From Paractinoplanes ovalisporus (GTDB lineage Bacteria; Actinomycetota; Actinomycetes; Mycobacteriales; Micromonosporaceae): a stretch of DNA of 64,000 nt. The stretch lies in the NCBI RefSeq assembly GCF_016834655.1, contig NZ_JAENHP010000012.1, forward strand, positions 124,001 through 188,000, in the 5' to 3' direction. The position numbers and the translations under genes are program-made. The stretch's first letter is position 1; each line of letters opens with the position of its first letter. Below the pieces are notes generated by a model. That model was not told the DNA's origin and did not search any database. It worked only from the letters and a program-made list of their open reading frames with translations. Below are positions 24,269-32,018 of the stretch, piece by piece.

Positions 24269-24835
24269 CTACCCGCCCTGCGGCGAGTGATGCGCCAGCA
24301 CGTCGGCGGCCAGTTCGGCGATCGCGACCGTGCCGTCGACCGTGATCACCCGGTAGCCCAGCGAACGGGCCTCGGCCGCCACCCGCACCGCGAACTGCGC
24401 GTCGCGTCGCATCCAGCGGTCGAACGCAGTCGGGGGCAGACCGGCCACCAGATCGAGGGCCCAGCCGCGCTGTCCGTAGTGGTGACGCTGGAACGCCTCG
24501 GTCGGCACGATCCAGACGGCGCACGACGGCGGGACGCCCGCCGCCGACACCAGCGACGGCAGAAGCGCGGCCCCCTCGACCACGGCCGGGTCGGGGAGCT
24601 CGTCCAGGATCAGCGGAAACTCCGCCCGGTACATCCGGAAGACCTTCTCCACCTGTACGGCGATGGGCTGCGCCAGCCGTTCCCCGACGGGCATCACGGA
24701 AAAGCCGGCGACCTCCATGTGCCGGTCGAAGGCGTCGTCGCACGAGTGGAGCGGCCACCCCAGGGCAGCGGCGACCATGGCGGCCACCGTGCTCTTGCCG
24801 GCGCACGGGGAACCGCCGATCCAGACGCGGGTCAG
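24269..24835 (-). CDS. P-loop kinase-like protein, probable CTG start
   Basis: The 188-residue protein begins with a strand RVWIGGSPCAGKSTVA whose Walker A (GSPCAGKST) is at residues about 8-16. It continues with a HSCDDAFDRH segment and AVWIVPTEAFQRHHY, a layout of small AAA_33/shikimate-kinase-like nucleotide kinases. The substrate is unknown. No ATG, GTG or TTG lies in frame between the previous stop and the P-loop. The only sensible start is CTG at 24835, which overlaps the stop of the SnoaL-like gene as CTGA, like the ATGA couplings elsewhere in this window. Confidence 0.65.
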   Translation of the reverse strand: MTRVWIGGSPCAGKSTVAAMVAAALGWPLHSCDDAFDRHMEVAGFSVMPVGERLAQPIAVQVEKVFRMYRAEFPLILDELPDPAVVEGAALLPSLVSAAGVPPSCAVWIVPTEAFQRHHYGQRGWALDLVAGLPPTAFDRWMRRDAQFAVRVAAEARSLGYRVITVDGTVAIAELAADVLAHHSPQGG

Positions 24836-25161
24836 TGGAACTCGATCAGCATGCTGATCACGCGGCCGTCCGCGTAGCCGAGGGTCAGCGTGCCGGTGCC
24901 GCCCTTGTCCCACTCGAACTCGATGCGGCCGTTGTCGTCCCCGATGCGCCCGTTGTCGCCGGACGGGACGGGACGCATGGTGTCGGTCGGCGGATTCGCC
25001 TCGTAGGCCGCGCCGACGACGTCGCGACCCCGGAACGGGCCGACCGGCACACCGACGAACGTCATCACCACGTCGGGGTGCAGCGCGTCGACGAACGGCT
25101 TCCAGTCGCCGCTGACGACGGCGGTGTTGAAACGGTCGATGTGTGCGGCCGCGATATCCAT
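24832..25161 (-). CDS. NTF2/SnoaL-like small protein
   Basis: The 109-residue protein matches the NTF2-like cone fold used by SnoaL-type proteins: an initial helix AAAHIDRFNTAVVSGDW, then ALHPDVVMTFVGVPVGPFRGRDVV and a C-terminal sheet strand. An internal NGRIGDDNGRI repeat is visible. The function could be a small-molecule isomerase/hydrolase or simply ligand binding. The ATG at 25161 has TAGGGT (25170-25175 on this strand) ending 8 nt upstream, indicating a leaderless start. Its stop overlaps the CTG of the kinase-like gene. Confidence 0.75.
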   Translation of the reverse strand: MDIAAAHIDRFNTAVVSGDWKPFVDALHPDVVMTFVGVPVGPFRGRDVVGAAYEANPPTDTMRPVPSGDNGRIGDDNGRIEFEWDKGGTGTLTLGYADGRVISMLIEFH

Positions 25162-25287
25162 GACCCTGCACCCTATGCCCAGGTTCTTGATTCGCAGTCA
25201 AGCCGGGCGGCGGGTTGTCCGGCAGACTGCGGGCATGCCGGACAGCGCGCGGATCCCCGCGAGTTCACACAGGACCATGAGGCGGCG

Positions 25288-25539
25288 TTGCGAGCGCCGA
25301 AACCCGCCATGGTGACCAGCGCGCTGCGGGCGCTGAATCCCCTTCCGATCCCCGGCACGTCGCGGGCGCTGAAGCCTGCCGCGGAGACCAGTACGTTGCG
25401 GGCGCTGAAACCCGCCTCGGCGACCGGCGCATTGCGGGCGCTGAGGCCCTCTGCGGCGACCGGCACGTTGCGGGCGCTGAAACCCGCTGCGGCGACCGGC
25501 ACGTTGCGGGCGCTGGAATCCGATGCGGCGACCGTCGAT
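25288..25539. repeat. 36-bp tandem repeat, seven copies
   Basis: Seven contiguous 36-bp units start at 25288, 25324, 25360, 25396, 25432, 25468 and 25504. The core is TTGCGGGCGCTGAAACCCG. The period equals twelve codons and both strands stay open through the array. Confidence 0.85.
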
Positions 25540-25554
25540 CCCGGGCTTTCCTGA
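25288..25554 (+). CDS. Repeat-encoded protein coupled to the nitrilase gene
   Basis: From TTG 25288 the frame encodes seven twelve-residue repeats of consensus LRALKPAAATGT plus a short tail, 88 residues in all. GAGG lies 5 nt before the TTG, and the stop overlaps the nitrilase ATG (TGATG at 25552-25556), which argues that the frame is translated. The peptide is basic, Ala/Leu/Pro-rich and has no known family. An alternative ATG at 25309 lies within unit 1. It might act only as a translated leader for the nitrilase. Confidence 0.4.
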   Translation: MRAPKPAMVTSALRALNPLPIPGTSRALKPAAETSTLRALKPASATGALRALRPSAATGTLRALKPAAATGTLRALESDAATVDPGLS

Positions 25555-26249
25555 TGCGGGTGGGTGTGTGCCAGACGCCGGAGATCGTCGGGGACGAGCG
25601 GTCGGCCCTCGCCGTCGTCCATGATCTCGCGCGGCAGGCCGAGGGCGCCGACCTGCTCGTCTTTCCGGAGTGCTTTCTGCAGGGCTACCGGCCCGAGGCG
25701 GCGTTCGTGCGGAGGCATGCGAAAGAGCTTTCCGACGTACGGGTCCCGGTGACGCCGACCGTGGTGCTGGGTCTGATCGAGCGCCGCGGAAACCGTTACT
25801 TCAACACCGCGGCAGTCATCGCCGGCGGGCGCGTCGTGGGTGCGTACCGGAAGACGTTTCTGACCCGGGGCGAAAAGGTGTTCACGGCGGGCGACGCCTA
25901 TCCCGTCTTTCCGTGCGCGGGCGTCACTTTCGGGGTGAACATCTGCTTCGACGCCCAATACCCGCACGCCGCCGCCGCGGTCGCCCGCCAGGGAGCGACC
26001 TTGCTGACGCTGCCGGCGCAGAACATGATGCGCCGCGAGAACGCCGTCCACTGGCAGCACCGCCACAACGAGCTGCGCCGCCGCCGTATCGCCGAGACCG
26101 GCCTGTGGCTGGCCTCGGCCGACGTCACCGGCGAGCGCGGCCCGACCCACCTGGGCCTGGGCCCGACGTGCGTCCTCAACCCGGCCGGCGAGATCGTCGC
26201 CATGGTCCCCACCGGCACCACCGGCGTGGCGGTCGCCGAGATCGGCTGA
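25554..26249 (+). CDS. Carbon-nitrogen hydrolase (nitrilase superfamily)
   Basis: The 231-residue protein has the complete Glu-Lys-Cys triad of the superfamily: E39 in LVFPECF, K100 in YRKTF and C131 in VNICFD. It hydrolyses a C-N bond in a nitrile, amide or carbamoyl compound; the branch cannot be fixed. It is shorter than the usual 260-280 residues, mostly through a short C-terminus, but all catalytic segments are present. ATG 25554 overlaps the stop of the repeat-encoded frame. The 3' end merges into a degenerate repeat region. Confidence 0.85.
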   Translation: MRVGVCQTPEIVGDERSALAVVHDLARQAEGADLLVFPECFLQGYRPEAAFVRRHAKELSDVRVPVTPTVVLGLIERRGNRYFNTAAVIAGGRVVGAYRKTFLTRGEKVFTAGDAYPVFPCAGVTFGVNICFDAQYPHAAAAVARQGATLLTLPAQNMMRRENAVHWQHRHNELRRRRIAETGLWLASADVTGERGPTHLGLGPTCVLNPAGEIVAMVPTGTTGVAVAEIG

Positions 26250-26475
26250 CGGCAGCAGGCTCCCGACGACCGACGCCACGATCGACCGACAGCGGACGCA
26301 CCTCCGACAACGAGCGCCGAGACAGCCCAACGCCGCCGACGCCACGATCGGCCGACCGCGGACACGCCTCCGACAACGAGCGCGAGACAGCCAACGCCTC
26401 GGACGACCGGAGCCACGATCGGCTGAAAGCGGACGCGCCTCCGACCACCGGCTTCGAGATCGTCTGACGTCGCCG
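26241..26475. repeat. Degenerate repeat cluster starting at the nitrilase stop codon
   Basis: Five related segments begin ATCG(G/A)C(T/C)GA at 26241, 26281, 26346, 26418 and 26459, each followed by a CTCCGAC(A/G)ACCG-like part. The first contains the nitrilase stop codon (26247-26249). Spacing is irregular (about 40-72 bp). Confidence 0.6.
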
Positions 26476-26585
26476 GGGGCCTCTGACGACCGGCAGGTGA
26501 CGGGAGGGGGAAATACGCGGGTGATGCGGGTGACACACCCGCGATTCGCGTCGGGTGGGCCGGTGGGCGGAGGCAGGATGAGGAT

Positions 26586-27374
26586 GTGGAGACGGATCTT
26601 CAGCTCGCCCAACGTGCCGCGATGACCGGAGCGGCGGTCGCGCTGCCGCATTTCGAGGCGCTCGCCGACCTGCCCCGGGAACTCAAGGCCGACGGCTCGG
26701 TCGTCACCGCGGCCGACCGTGCCGTCGAGTCCGCGATCCGGGACGTGCTGGCCGCGGCCCGGCCCACCGACGCCGTCCTCGGCGAGGAGGAGGGCCAGAC
26801 CGGCGCGTCCGGGCGCCGCTGGATCATCGACCCGATCGACGGCACCGCCCTGTTCGTGGCCGGCGACAACCGCTGGCTGATCCTGATCGCCCTCGAGGAG
26901 GACGGCGAGGTGACCACCGCGGTCGCCGCGCACCCCGCGCAGGGCAGCCTCTGGTGGGCGACCCGCGGCGGCGGCGCGTTCGAGGGCCGGATCGTCGGCG
27001 GCCGGGTGGTGGCCGAAACGCCCGTCCACGTCTCGGCGGGCGCCGACACGGTGGCCGGCAGCCGCCTCGGCGTGGTCCCCGAGGAGTGGAACCGCGAACT
27101 CGTGGCGCCTCTCAAGGAACTGACGCCCGCGCTGCACTGGCCCATCCACCCCGCCCTGATGATCGCTCGCGGCGACCTCGACCTGGCCGTGCAGACCGGC
27201 GGCCAGATCTGGGACTTCGCCAGCACGTCGCTGATCGTCCGCGAGGCCGGCGGCGCCTACAGCGGCATCGACGGCCGCCCGCAGCCCGGGCCCGGCGCTT
27301 CCGTGTACGCCCGCAGCGACGCCCTGCGCCAAGCCGCCCTCGAGGCCATGGCCGTCGTCAGCGGCTCGCGGTGA
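26586..27374 (+). CDS. Inositol-monophosphatase-family phosphatase
   Basis: The 262-residue protein has the Li-sensitive phosphatase fold signatures: KADGSVVTAADR near residue 35, the metal-binding GEEEG (Glu cluster) near 74, DPIDGT near 86 and the second-site WDFAS near 212. It removes phosphate from a sugar or polyol phosphate such as inositol-1-phosphate or histidinol phosphate. Single-domain members of this length include actinobacterial HisN, so that is a possible role. GTG 26586 is used. The 3' end overlaps the convergent methyltransferase by 17 bp. Confidence 0.82.
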   Translation: METDLQLAQRAAMTGAAVALPHFEALADLPRELKADGSVVTAADRAVESAIRDVLAAARPTDAVLGEEEGQTGASGRRWIIDPIDGTALFVAGDNRWLILIALEEDGEVTTAVAAHPAQGSLWWATRGGGAFEGRIVGGRVVAETPVHVSAGADTVAGSRLGVVPEEWNRELVAPLKELTPALHWPIHPALMIARGDLDLAVQTGGQIWDFASTSLIVREAGGAYSGIDGRPQPGPGASVYARSDALRQAALEAMAVVSGSR

Positions 27375-28122
27375 TGAGGACGGCGTTCTGGCGTACACGG
27401 AAAGCACCGTCGGCCGCGATCCGGGACTCGACGAAATCGCGGACGGCAGCCTCCTCGTCCGGGGTCAGCGGCGGCCGGTCCTGGCTGGCCAGGTAGAGCA
27501 GCACCGGCTCGACGTCGGGAATGTCCAGACTCGACGGATAACTCTCGACCCCGACATGCTCGAAGAGCGTTTGCACGTACGCGGTAGCGCTCGCCACGGT
27601 GATCCCGTTGTGGGCGGGCCGCAGCGTGTGGTCGGGCCGTCCGATCGCGGGCCCGATCTCGGACAGTTCGGCGAGATGGCCAGTCCCGTTGAGGCCCATG
27701 GCGAGCCGCCCGCCCGGCCGCAGCACACGCGCGAACTCCCGCAGCGCCGCCTCGGGGTCGTCCAGGTGATAGAGCATGTGGTTGGCGATCAGCAGGTCGA
27801 AGCTCGCGTCGGGGAACGGCAGGGAAGCGGCGTCCTCGCGCAGCACCGTCGCGCCGGGCACCGACCGCAGCCGCTCGCACATGACCGGCGAGAAGTCGAC
27901 CAGGGTGAGCCGCATGTCGTATCCGCTCGGGTCGACCCGGTTCCACAGTTCACCGGTGCCGGCGCCCACCTCGATCACGTCCCCGCGCAGCGGCAGCCGC
28001 TCGGCCAGCCACGTGTACCAGTCCTGCGGGTTCGTACGGTGGTCGTAGATCGCGATCCGGGCCGTCAGATTGCTGGTCGTGGACGCGTACTGCGCCTCGG
28101 CCCGCGCTCGGGGAGTGGTCAT
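27358..28122 (-). CDS. Class I SAM-dependent methyltransferase
   Basis: The 254-residue protein carries methyltransferase motif I DVIEVGAGTGEL (near residue 47), motif II LTLVDFSPVMCERL, EDAASLPFPDASFDLLIANHMLYHL (motifs post-I to III) and FARVLRPGGRLAMG. It is a small-molecule methyltransferase of unknown substrate. ATG 28122 is chosen: TACGAT (28130-28135 on this strand) ends 7 nt upstream. Longer in-frame starts would add a repetitive, low-complexity extension derived from the intergenic repeats. Confidence 0.85.
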   Translation of the reverse strand: MTTPRARAEAQYASTTSNLTARIAIYDHRTNPQDWYTWLAERLPLRGDVIEVGAGTGELWNRVDPSGYDMRLTLVDFSPVMCERLRSVPGATVLREDAASLPFPDASFDLLIANHMLYHLDDPEAALREFARVLRPGGRLAMGLNGTGHLAELSEIGPAIGRPDHTLRPAHNGITVASATAYVQTLFEHVGVESYPSSLDIPDVEPVLLYLASQDRPPLTPDEEAAVRDFVESRIAADGAFRVRQNAVLITASR

Positions 28123-28135
28123 GGGCGGCATCGTA

Positions 28136-28333
28136 GAACCGCCGCGCCGCCACGCCCAGAACCCTGGCACGCCGTAGAGCGCGCCACACCGCGGAACGCG
28201 CCACGCCGACACAGCCGCCACGCCCAGAGCCCGCCACGCCGAAGCGCACGACGCCGGGAACGCGTCATGCCGGGAACGCGGCGTGCGGCTGAGCGGGCGG
28301 GGATGCGTACGGACGCAATTTGATCGTGGCCGT
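28136..28333. repeat. Intergenic region with short degenerate repeats
   Basis: GCCGCCACGCCCAGA occurs at 28146-28160 and 28214-28228 (68 bp apart), and GCCGGGAACGCG at 28253-28264 and 28269-28280. The region separates divergent genes and shows no convincing coding frame. Confidence 0.5.
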
Positions 28334-28346
28334 TAGGGTCTGCGGC

Positions 28347-29096
28347 GTGGATGTCGCGCGCACCTTCCTCGATGAGATCGACGCCCGCTGCCCCGACGGC
28401 CAGACCGGGCTCTTCCTGCACGGTTCGCTGTGCTGGGGCGAGTTCTTCGAGGGGAGCGACGTCGACTTCGTCGGCGTGTGGGACAGCCCGCCCGACCACG
28501 CGCTCCTGGCCGAGGCGCACGAGGCGACCAAGGCCCGCCACCCCGAGGTGGTGTTCGACGGCTTCCACTGCACTCCGGCCGACCTGGCGGTCTCGGCGCT
28601 CACCGTGGGGCGGCGACCCGCGTTCTTCCAGGGCCGGTTCGAGGCCGAGGGCAAGATCGACATCAACCCGGTGACCTGGCACGAGCTGGCCGAGCGGGCG
28701 GTCGTGGTGCGCGGGACGCTGCCGCCGGTGCACACCGACAAGACCGAGCTGCGCGACTTCACCCGGGGCAACCTCGACACGTACTGGCGCTCCACCATCG
28801 GCGAGGTCGAGCAGGCCGGTGTGGTCGAGTTCGGCCGGCATGAACCGTCGATCGCCTGGGTGGTGCTGGGCGTGGCGCGGCTGCACCATCTGCTCGCGAA
28901 GGACGCAATCACCTCGAAGAGCGGCGCGGGCCGATACATCGTCGAAGAGCTCGACCCCCGCTGGCACCGCCTGGGCGCCGACGCGCTGCGCATCCGCGAA
29001 CGCCCGGGCGACCCGACCGGCTACGACGACCCGGCCGTACGCGGGCAGGAAGCGTACGAGTTCCTGAAGTGGGCGGTCGAAGACGGCGTGCGGTAA
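28347..29096 (+). CDS. Nucleotidyltransferase of the aminoglycoside-adenylyltransferase type
   Basis: The 249-residue protein starts with a minimal nucleotidyltransferase core containing FLHGSLCWGEFFEGSDVDFVGVW (Gly-Ser...Asp-x-Asp, near residue 25-45). It continues with a helical C-terminal domain including GNLDTYWRSTIGEVE and LGVARLHHLL, as in AadA-like/DUF4111 enzymes. Such proteins transfer AMP to aminoglycosides, but many chromosomal relatives have other substrates. GTG 28347 is supported by TAGGGT (28334-28339) ending 7 nt upstream. Resistance function is plausible, not shown. Confidence 0.7.
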   Translation: MDVARTFLDEIDARCPDGQTGLFLHGSLCWGEFFEGSDVDFVGVWDSPPDHALLAEAHEATKARHPEVVFDGFHCTPADLAVSALTVGRRPAFFQGRFEAEGKIDINPVTWHELAERAVVVRGTLPPVHTDKTELRDFTRGNLDTYWRSTIGEVEQAGVVEFGRHEPSIAWVVLGVARLHHLLAKDAITSKSGAGRYIVEELDPRWHRLGADALRIRERPGDPTGYDDPAVRGQEAYEFLKWAVEDGVR

Positions 29097-29102
29097 AGGC
29101 CG

Positions 29103-29217
29103 GTTTCATGACTGAGATGGGGCTGCGGAGGGGCCCAGATCCCGCTATAGCCCGGTTCCAACACACCGGGAGAACACCGGGAGCCGGGCTGGCACCAGAC
29201 CCACACAGTCGTGAAAC
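29103..29217. repeat. Nested inverted repeat between convergent genes
   Basis: Outer arms GTTTCATGACTG (29103-29114) and CAGTCGTGAAAC (29206-29217) pair with one mismatch. Inner arms AGCCCGG (29149-29155) and CCGGGCT (29184-29190) pair perfectly. ACACCGGGAG occurs twice inside the inner loop. It could be a bidirectional terminator or a small palindromic mobile element. Confidence 0.5.
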
Positions 29218-29221
29218 AGCC

Positions 29222-30217
29222 CTATGAGATCCGTACGAGCATCTTGCCGGTGTTCTCGCCCTTGAGCAGCCCGATGAAGGCGGCCGGCGCGTTCTCCAGC
29301 CCGTCCACAATCGTCTCGCGGAAACGGATCCGGCCGTCGCGCACGAGCGGTCCGACCTCGGCCAGGAAGTCGGGCATACGGCGGTTGTGGTTGCTCACGA
29401 TGAAGCCGCGCAGGTTGAGCTCCTTGCCGATGGCCAGGGCCAGGTTGCGCGGGCCGGCCGGGGCCGAGGTCTCGTTGTAGCCGGCGATCGCGCCGCACAT
29501 GGCCACCCGCCCGTACTTCTTGAGCGAACCGATCGCCGCCTCGAGGTGGTCGCCGCCGACGTTGTCGAAATAGACGTCGATGCCGTCCGGGGCGGCCTCG
29601 CGCAACTGCTCGCGAACAGGCGCGTCGCGGTAGTTGAAGGCCACGTCGAAGCCCAGGTCGTCGGTCAGGTGGCGCACCTTCTCGTCCGAGCCGGCGCTGC
29701 CGATGACCCGTGCCGCGCCCCGCTCGCGGGCGATCTGCCCCACGATGCTGCCCACCGCACCGGCGGCGCCCGAGACGAAGACGGTGTCGCCCTCCTGGAA
29801 CCGGGCGATGTCGATCAGACCCACGTACGCGGTGAAGCCGGTCAGCCCGAGAGCCCCGAGGTATGCCGAGAGGTCGGCCTGCTCGGGGTCGACCACGCGG
29901 GCATGGGCGGCGTTGACCGCGGCGTATTCGCGCCAGCCGAGCCCGTGCACCACGTACGAGCCCATCGGCACCTGCTCGGACTGCGAGGCCACCACTTCCC
30001 CGACCGCACCCCCGTCGAGCGGCGCCCCGAGCTGGAACGGCGGCACGTACGACTTCACGTCGTTCATCCGCCCGCGCATGTACGGGTCGACCGACATGAG
30101 CACGTTGCGGACCAGCACCTGCCCCGGCCCCGCCTCGGGCATCGGCGCCTCGGCCATCTCGAACGTGTCCTCGGTCGGCCACCCCTGCGGCCGCGCCGCA
30201 AGCCGGATCTCTCTCAC
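29222..30217 (-). CDS. curA: NADP-dependent oxidoreductase of the CurA/leukotriene-B4-dehydrogenase type
   Basis: The 331-residue zinc-free MDR protein has SVDPYMRGRM (residues about 43-52), which marks this family. It also has the Rossmann motif VFVSGAAGAVGSIVGQIA near residue 147, FNYRD, DVYFDNVGG and GRVAMCGAIAGYN. Relatives reduce the alkene of alpha,beta-unsaturated carbonyls (curcumin, prostaglandins, enones) with NADPH, a detoxifying role. GTG 30217 is used; TACGGT (30224-30229 on this strand) ends 6 nt upstream. It lies between two nucleotidyltransferase genes. The gene symbol is by family likeness. Confidence 0.85.
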   Translation of the reverse strand: MREIRLAARPQGWPTEDTFEMAEAPMPEAGPGQVLVRNVLMSVDPYMRGRMNDVKSYVPPFQLGAPLDGGAVGEVVASQSEQVPMGSYVVHGLGWREYAAVNAAHARVVDPEQADLSAYLGALGLTGFTAYVGLIDIARFQEGDTVFVSGAAGAVGSIVGQIARERGAARVIGSAGSDEKVRHLTDDLGFDVAFNYRDAPVREQLREAAPDGIDVYFDNVGGDHLEAAIGSLKKYGRVAMCGAIAGYNETSAPAGPRNLALAIGKELNLRGFIVSNHNRRMPDFLAEVGPLVRDGRIRFRETIVDGLENAPAAFIGLLKGENTGKMLVRIS

Positions 30218-30253
30218 ACCCCTACCGTACGGTGCGACCCCGCCCGCAGCCGC

Positions 30254-30757
30254 TCAGAACCCGGCCGGAAGCGCGATCCCGAACCTTTCACAGAGCCGGG
30301 CCACGTCGTGCCGGTCCTTGTCCCGGGCCGGATAGCCGGTGTGCCACCGCACCGCCCATTCCGCGTCCTCACAGCGCACCGCGACCCCGCCGACGACTCC
30401 TTTGCCACCGAGCGCCGCCGCCGCGAAAGTCTCGCCCCCGAGCGCCGATCCATAGTGCAGATCCCCGTCCGCACGAACCTCGTAGAGGTGCAGATCGACC
30501 CGGAGACGTCCCCCGTCGTGCAGCACGAAGTTCCAGGGCCGGTCCCCCGCCCACGGAAAGATCCGGTCCACTCCCCGATGCGCCAGTCCGAGAAAGGCCT
30601 CGTGCAGTTTCTCGGCTCGGATCCAGACGTCCAGGTCGGAATGCTCCCGCGTCTGCTCCCCGAGAAGCGCGTCCACCGCCCACCCGCCGCTGAGGCAGAC
30701 GTCGACGCCGCGCCCGTCGAGCTCCGTCACGAGCCCGACCACGTCCGAGGCGTCCAT
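30254..30757 (-). CDS. Nucleotidyltransferase of the lincosamide/aminoglycoside (LinA/ANT2'') type
   Basis: The 167-residue protein is the size of Lnu(A)-like enzymes and has the core VCLSGGWAVDALLG..TREHSDLDVWI (Gly-Gly...Asp-x-Asp, residues about 19-45), then WNFVLHDGGRLRVDLHLYE with the third acidic residue. Such enzymes adenylate lincosamides or aminoglycosides; distant members have unknown targets. ATG 30757 is preferred; an in-frame GTG two codons upstream is possible. It is the second antibiotic-type nucleotidyltransferase within 2.5 kb, but the two proteins belong to different subfamilies. Confidence 0.7.
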   Translation of the reverse strand: MDASDVVGLVTELDGRGVDVCLSGGWAVDALLGEQTREHSDLDVWIRAEKLHEAFLGLAHRGVDRIFPWAGDRPWNFVLHDGGRLRVDLHLYEVRADGDLHYGSALGGETFAAAALGGKGVVGGVAVRCEDAEWAVRWHTGYPARDKDRHDVARLCERFGIALPAGF

Positions 30758-30771
30758 CCGCACCGCTCGGA

Positions 30772-31227
30772 CTACCGTTCCGGCTGTTCGGTGATGGTGT
30801 AGCGGTCGCCGACGACCTCGCGCAACTGCTCGACCGGCAACTCCTCGGCCGCGGTCCGCAGGTTCCAGCGGTGCCCGGACGGGTCGATGATCCACCCGGC
30901 CGTCGAACCGTCGTCCTGGGCCTTGACCGGGCGTTCGACGGTGGCGCCGGCCTCGACCGCCCGCTCAGCGGTGGCGACGGCGTCCGGCACGCTGAGCACC
31001 AGCGACAAAGGCGTTCCCCCGTACGCGTAAGGGCTGCGCACGCCGATCTCCGGATATTCGTCGGCGAGGAACAACGGCTCACCGGCCAGGCTCAGTTCGG
31101 CGTGACCGATCCGCCCGTCGTCGGCGGTCCAGCGCTGGACCTCGGTCGCACCGAACACGCTGGTGTAGAAGTCGATCGCCGCGGCGGCGTCCGGGCAGCA
31201 CAGGTATGGCAACAGCCCTTGTCCCAT
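30772..31227 (-). CDS. VOC-superfamily (glyoxalase-like) protein
   Basis: The roughly 150-residue protein carries the PhnB/glyoxalase-like pattern: PYLCCPDAAAAIDFYTSVFGATEVQRW near the start, then GHAELSLAGEPLFLADE, and DPSGHRWNL near the end, giving two beta-alpha-beta-beta-beta units. Such proteins bind a metal and act on small molecules or sequester antibiotics. ATG 31227 is chosen because TAGGGT (31235-31240 on this strand) ends 7 nt upstream; an upstream GTG would place the start inside that box. Confidence 0.82.
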   Translation of the reverse strand: MGQGLLPYLCCPDAAAAIDFYTSVFGATEVQRWTADDGRIGHAELSLAGEPLFLADEYPEIGVRSPYAYGGTPLSLVLSVPDAVATAERAVEAGATVERPVKAQDDGSTAGWIIDPSGHRWNLRTAAEELPVEQLREVVGDRYTITEQPER

Positions 31228-31245
31228 GTCCGCCACCCTACGGGC

Positions 31246-31953
31246 TCAGGCCCACCGGCACCGGTCCCCGACGGTGACCGGGCCGGGCTGCTCGACCGCG
31301 GCGAAGACCCCGAACGTCATGTCGTGCGCATCGGCCAGGGTCTTGAGCAGGTCGTTGCGGTCGGGCGCCACGGACTGGGCCATGTCGATCATGACGCAGC
31401 GGGTGAGCGGGCGGACCACGCGCAGGACGAGCCGCGGCCCGATCCGCAACACGCGGCCGGGCCAGTCGTCCTCAGGAAAGGAGGGAGGCCCGGCCAGGTC
31501 GAGCAGCAGGTTGGCCCGGAAGCGGAGCGGGTCGATCGTGTCGAGACCGGGGTCGGGCCCGCACAGCCCCGTCAACCGGGCCAGCGCGGCCGTCGTGACG
31601 AGGCTGACCGGCCCCTCGTCGTGGTGCGGCACGGCCGCCTCGCGGGCCAGCGTCACCGGGCGTCCGAGGTGGGCGCTGACCGCACGGTGGGCGGCGGGGT
31701 CGTCGGCCGTGAATTCGCGACCGTCGGGCAGGCGCACGGTCGGGGCCGGCTCTCCCCCGTACGCGGAAAGGTCGAAAAGCCCGGCCATGCGACGGAACCG
31801 GCGGGTGTTCTTGCCGCTGCCGAACTTGCCGTCGGCATCGCGCACCGCCCACAACCGGTCGCCCTCGATGCCTCGCTCCCGGACCGTCGCCGCGGGCAGG
31901 GTCTCGCCCAGCAGAGACTTGACCGGATAGCGGCGGATCTCGGCGACCTTCAC
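31246..31953 (-). CDS. MOSC-domain protein (molybdenum-cofactor sulfurase C-terminal type)
   Basis: The 235-residue protein has an N-terminal MOSC_N barrel (KVAEIRRYPVKSLLGE, GDRLWAVRDADGKF) followed by a MOSC domain with PLRFRANLLLD and the conserved cysteine in RPLTRCVMID. MOSC proteins bind sulfur on that cysteine and serve molybdenum-cofactor-dependent enzymes or N-hydroxylated-compound reduction (mARC, YcbX-like). The architecture matches YcbX/mARC. GTG 31953 is used. No molybdoenzyme is encoded nearby. Confidence 0.85.
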   Translation of the reverse strand: MKVAEIRRYPVKSLLGETLPAATVRERGIEGDRLWAVRDADGKFGSGKNTRRFRRMAGLFDLSAYGGEPAPTVRLPDGREFTADDPAAHRAVSAHLGRPVTLAREAAVPHHDEGPVSLVTTAALARLTGLCGPDPGLDTIDPLRFRANLLLDLAGPPSFPEDDWPGRVLRIGPRLVLRVVRPLTRCVMIDMAQSVAPDRNDLLKTLADAHDMTFGVFAAVEQPGPVTVGDRCRWA

Positions 31954-32018
31954 GAGCCCGGCCTTCCCGAACGCGGCCGCCGGGTTCCGTCAGCTCGTCG
32001 CGGATTCATGCCCGCAGC

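Noticed and set aside
25288..25539. 36-bp regularly spaced repeats as a possible CRISPR array
   Set aside because: Units are contiguous without spacers, are codon-periodic and no cas genes are present; it is a minisatellite.
25173..27407. 744-codon minus-strand frame covering the repeat array, nitrilase and phosphatase genes
   Set aside because: It crosses three supported genes on the other strand, is low in complexity, and its repeat-derived part is simply the reverse reading of the 36-bp array.
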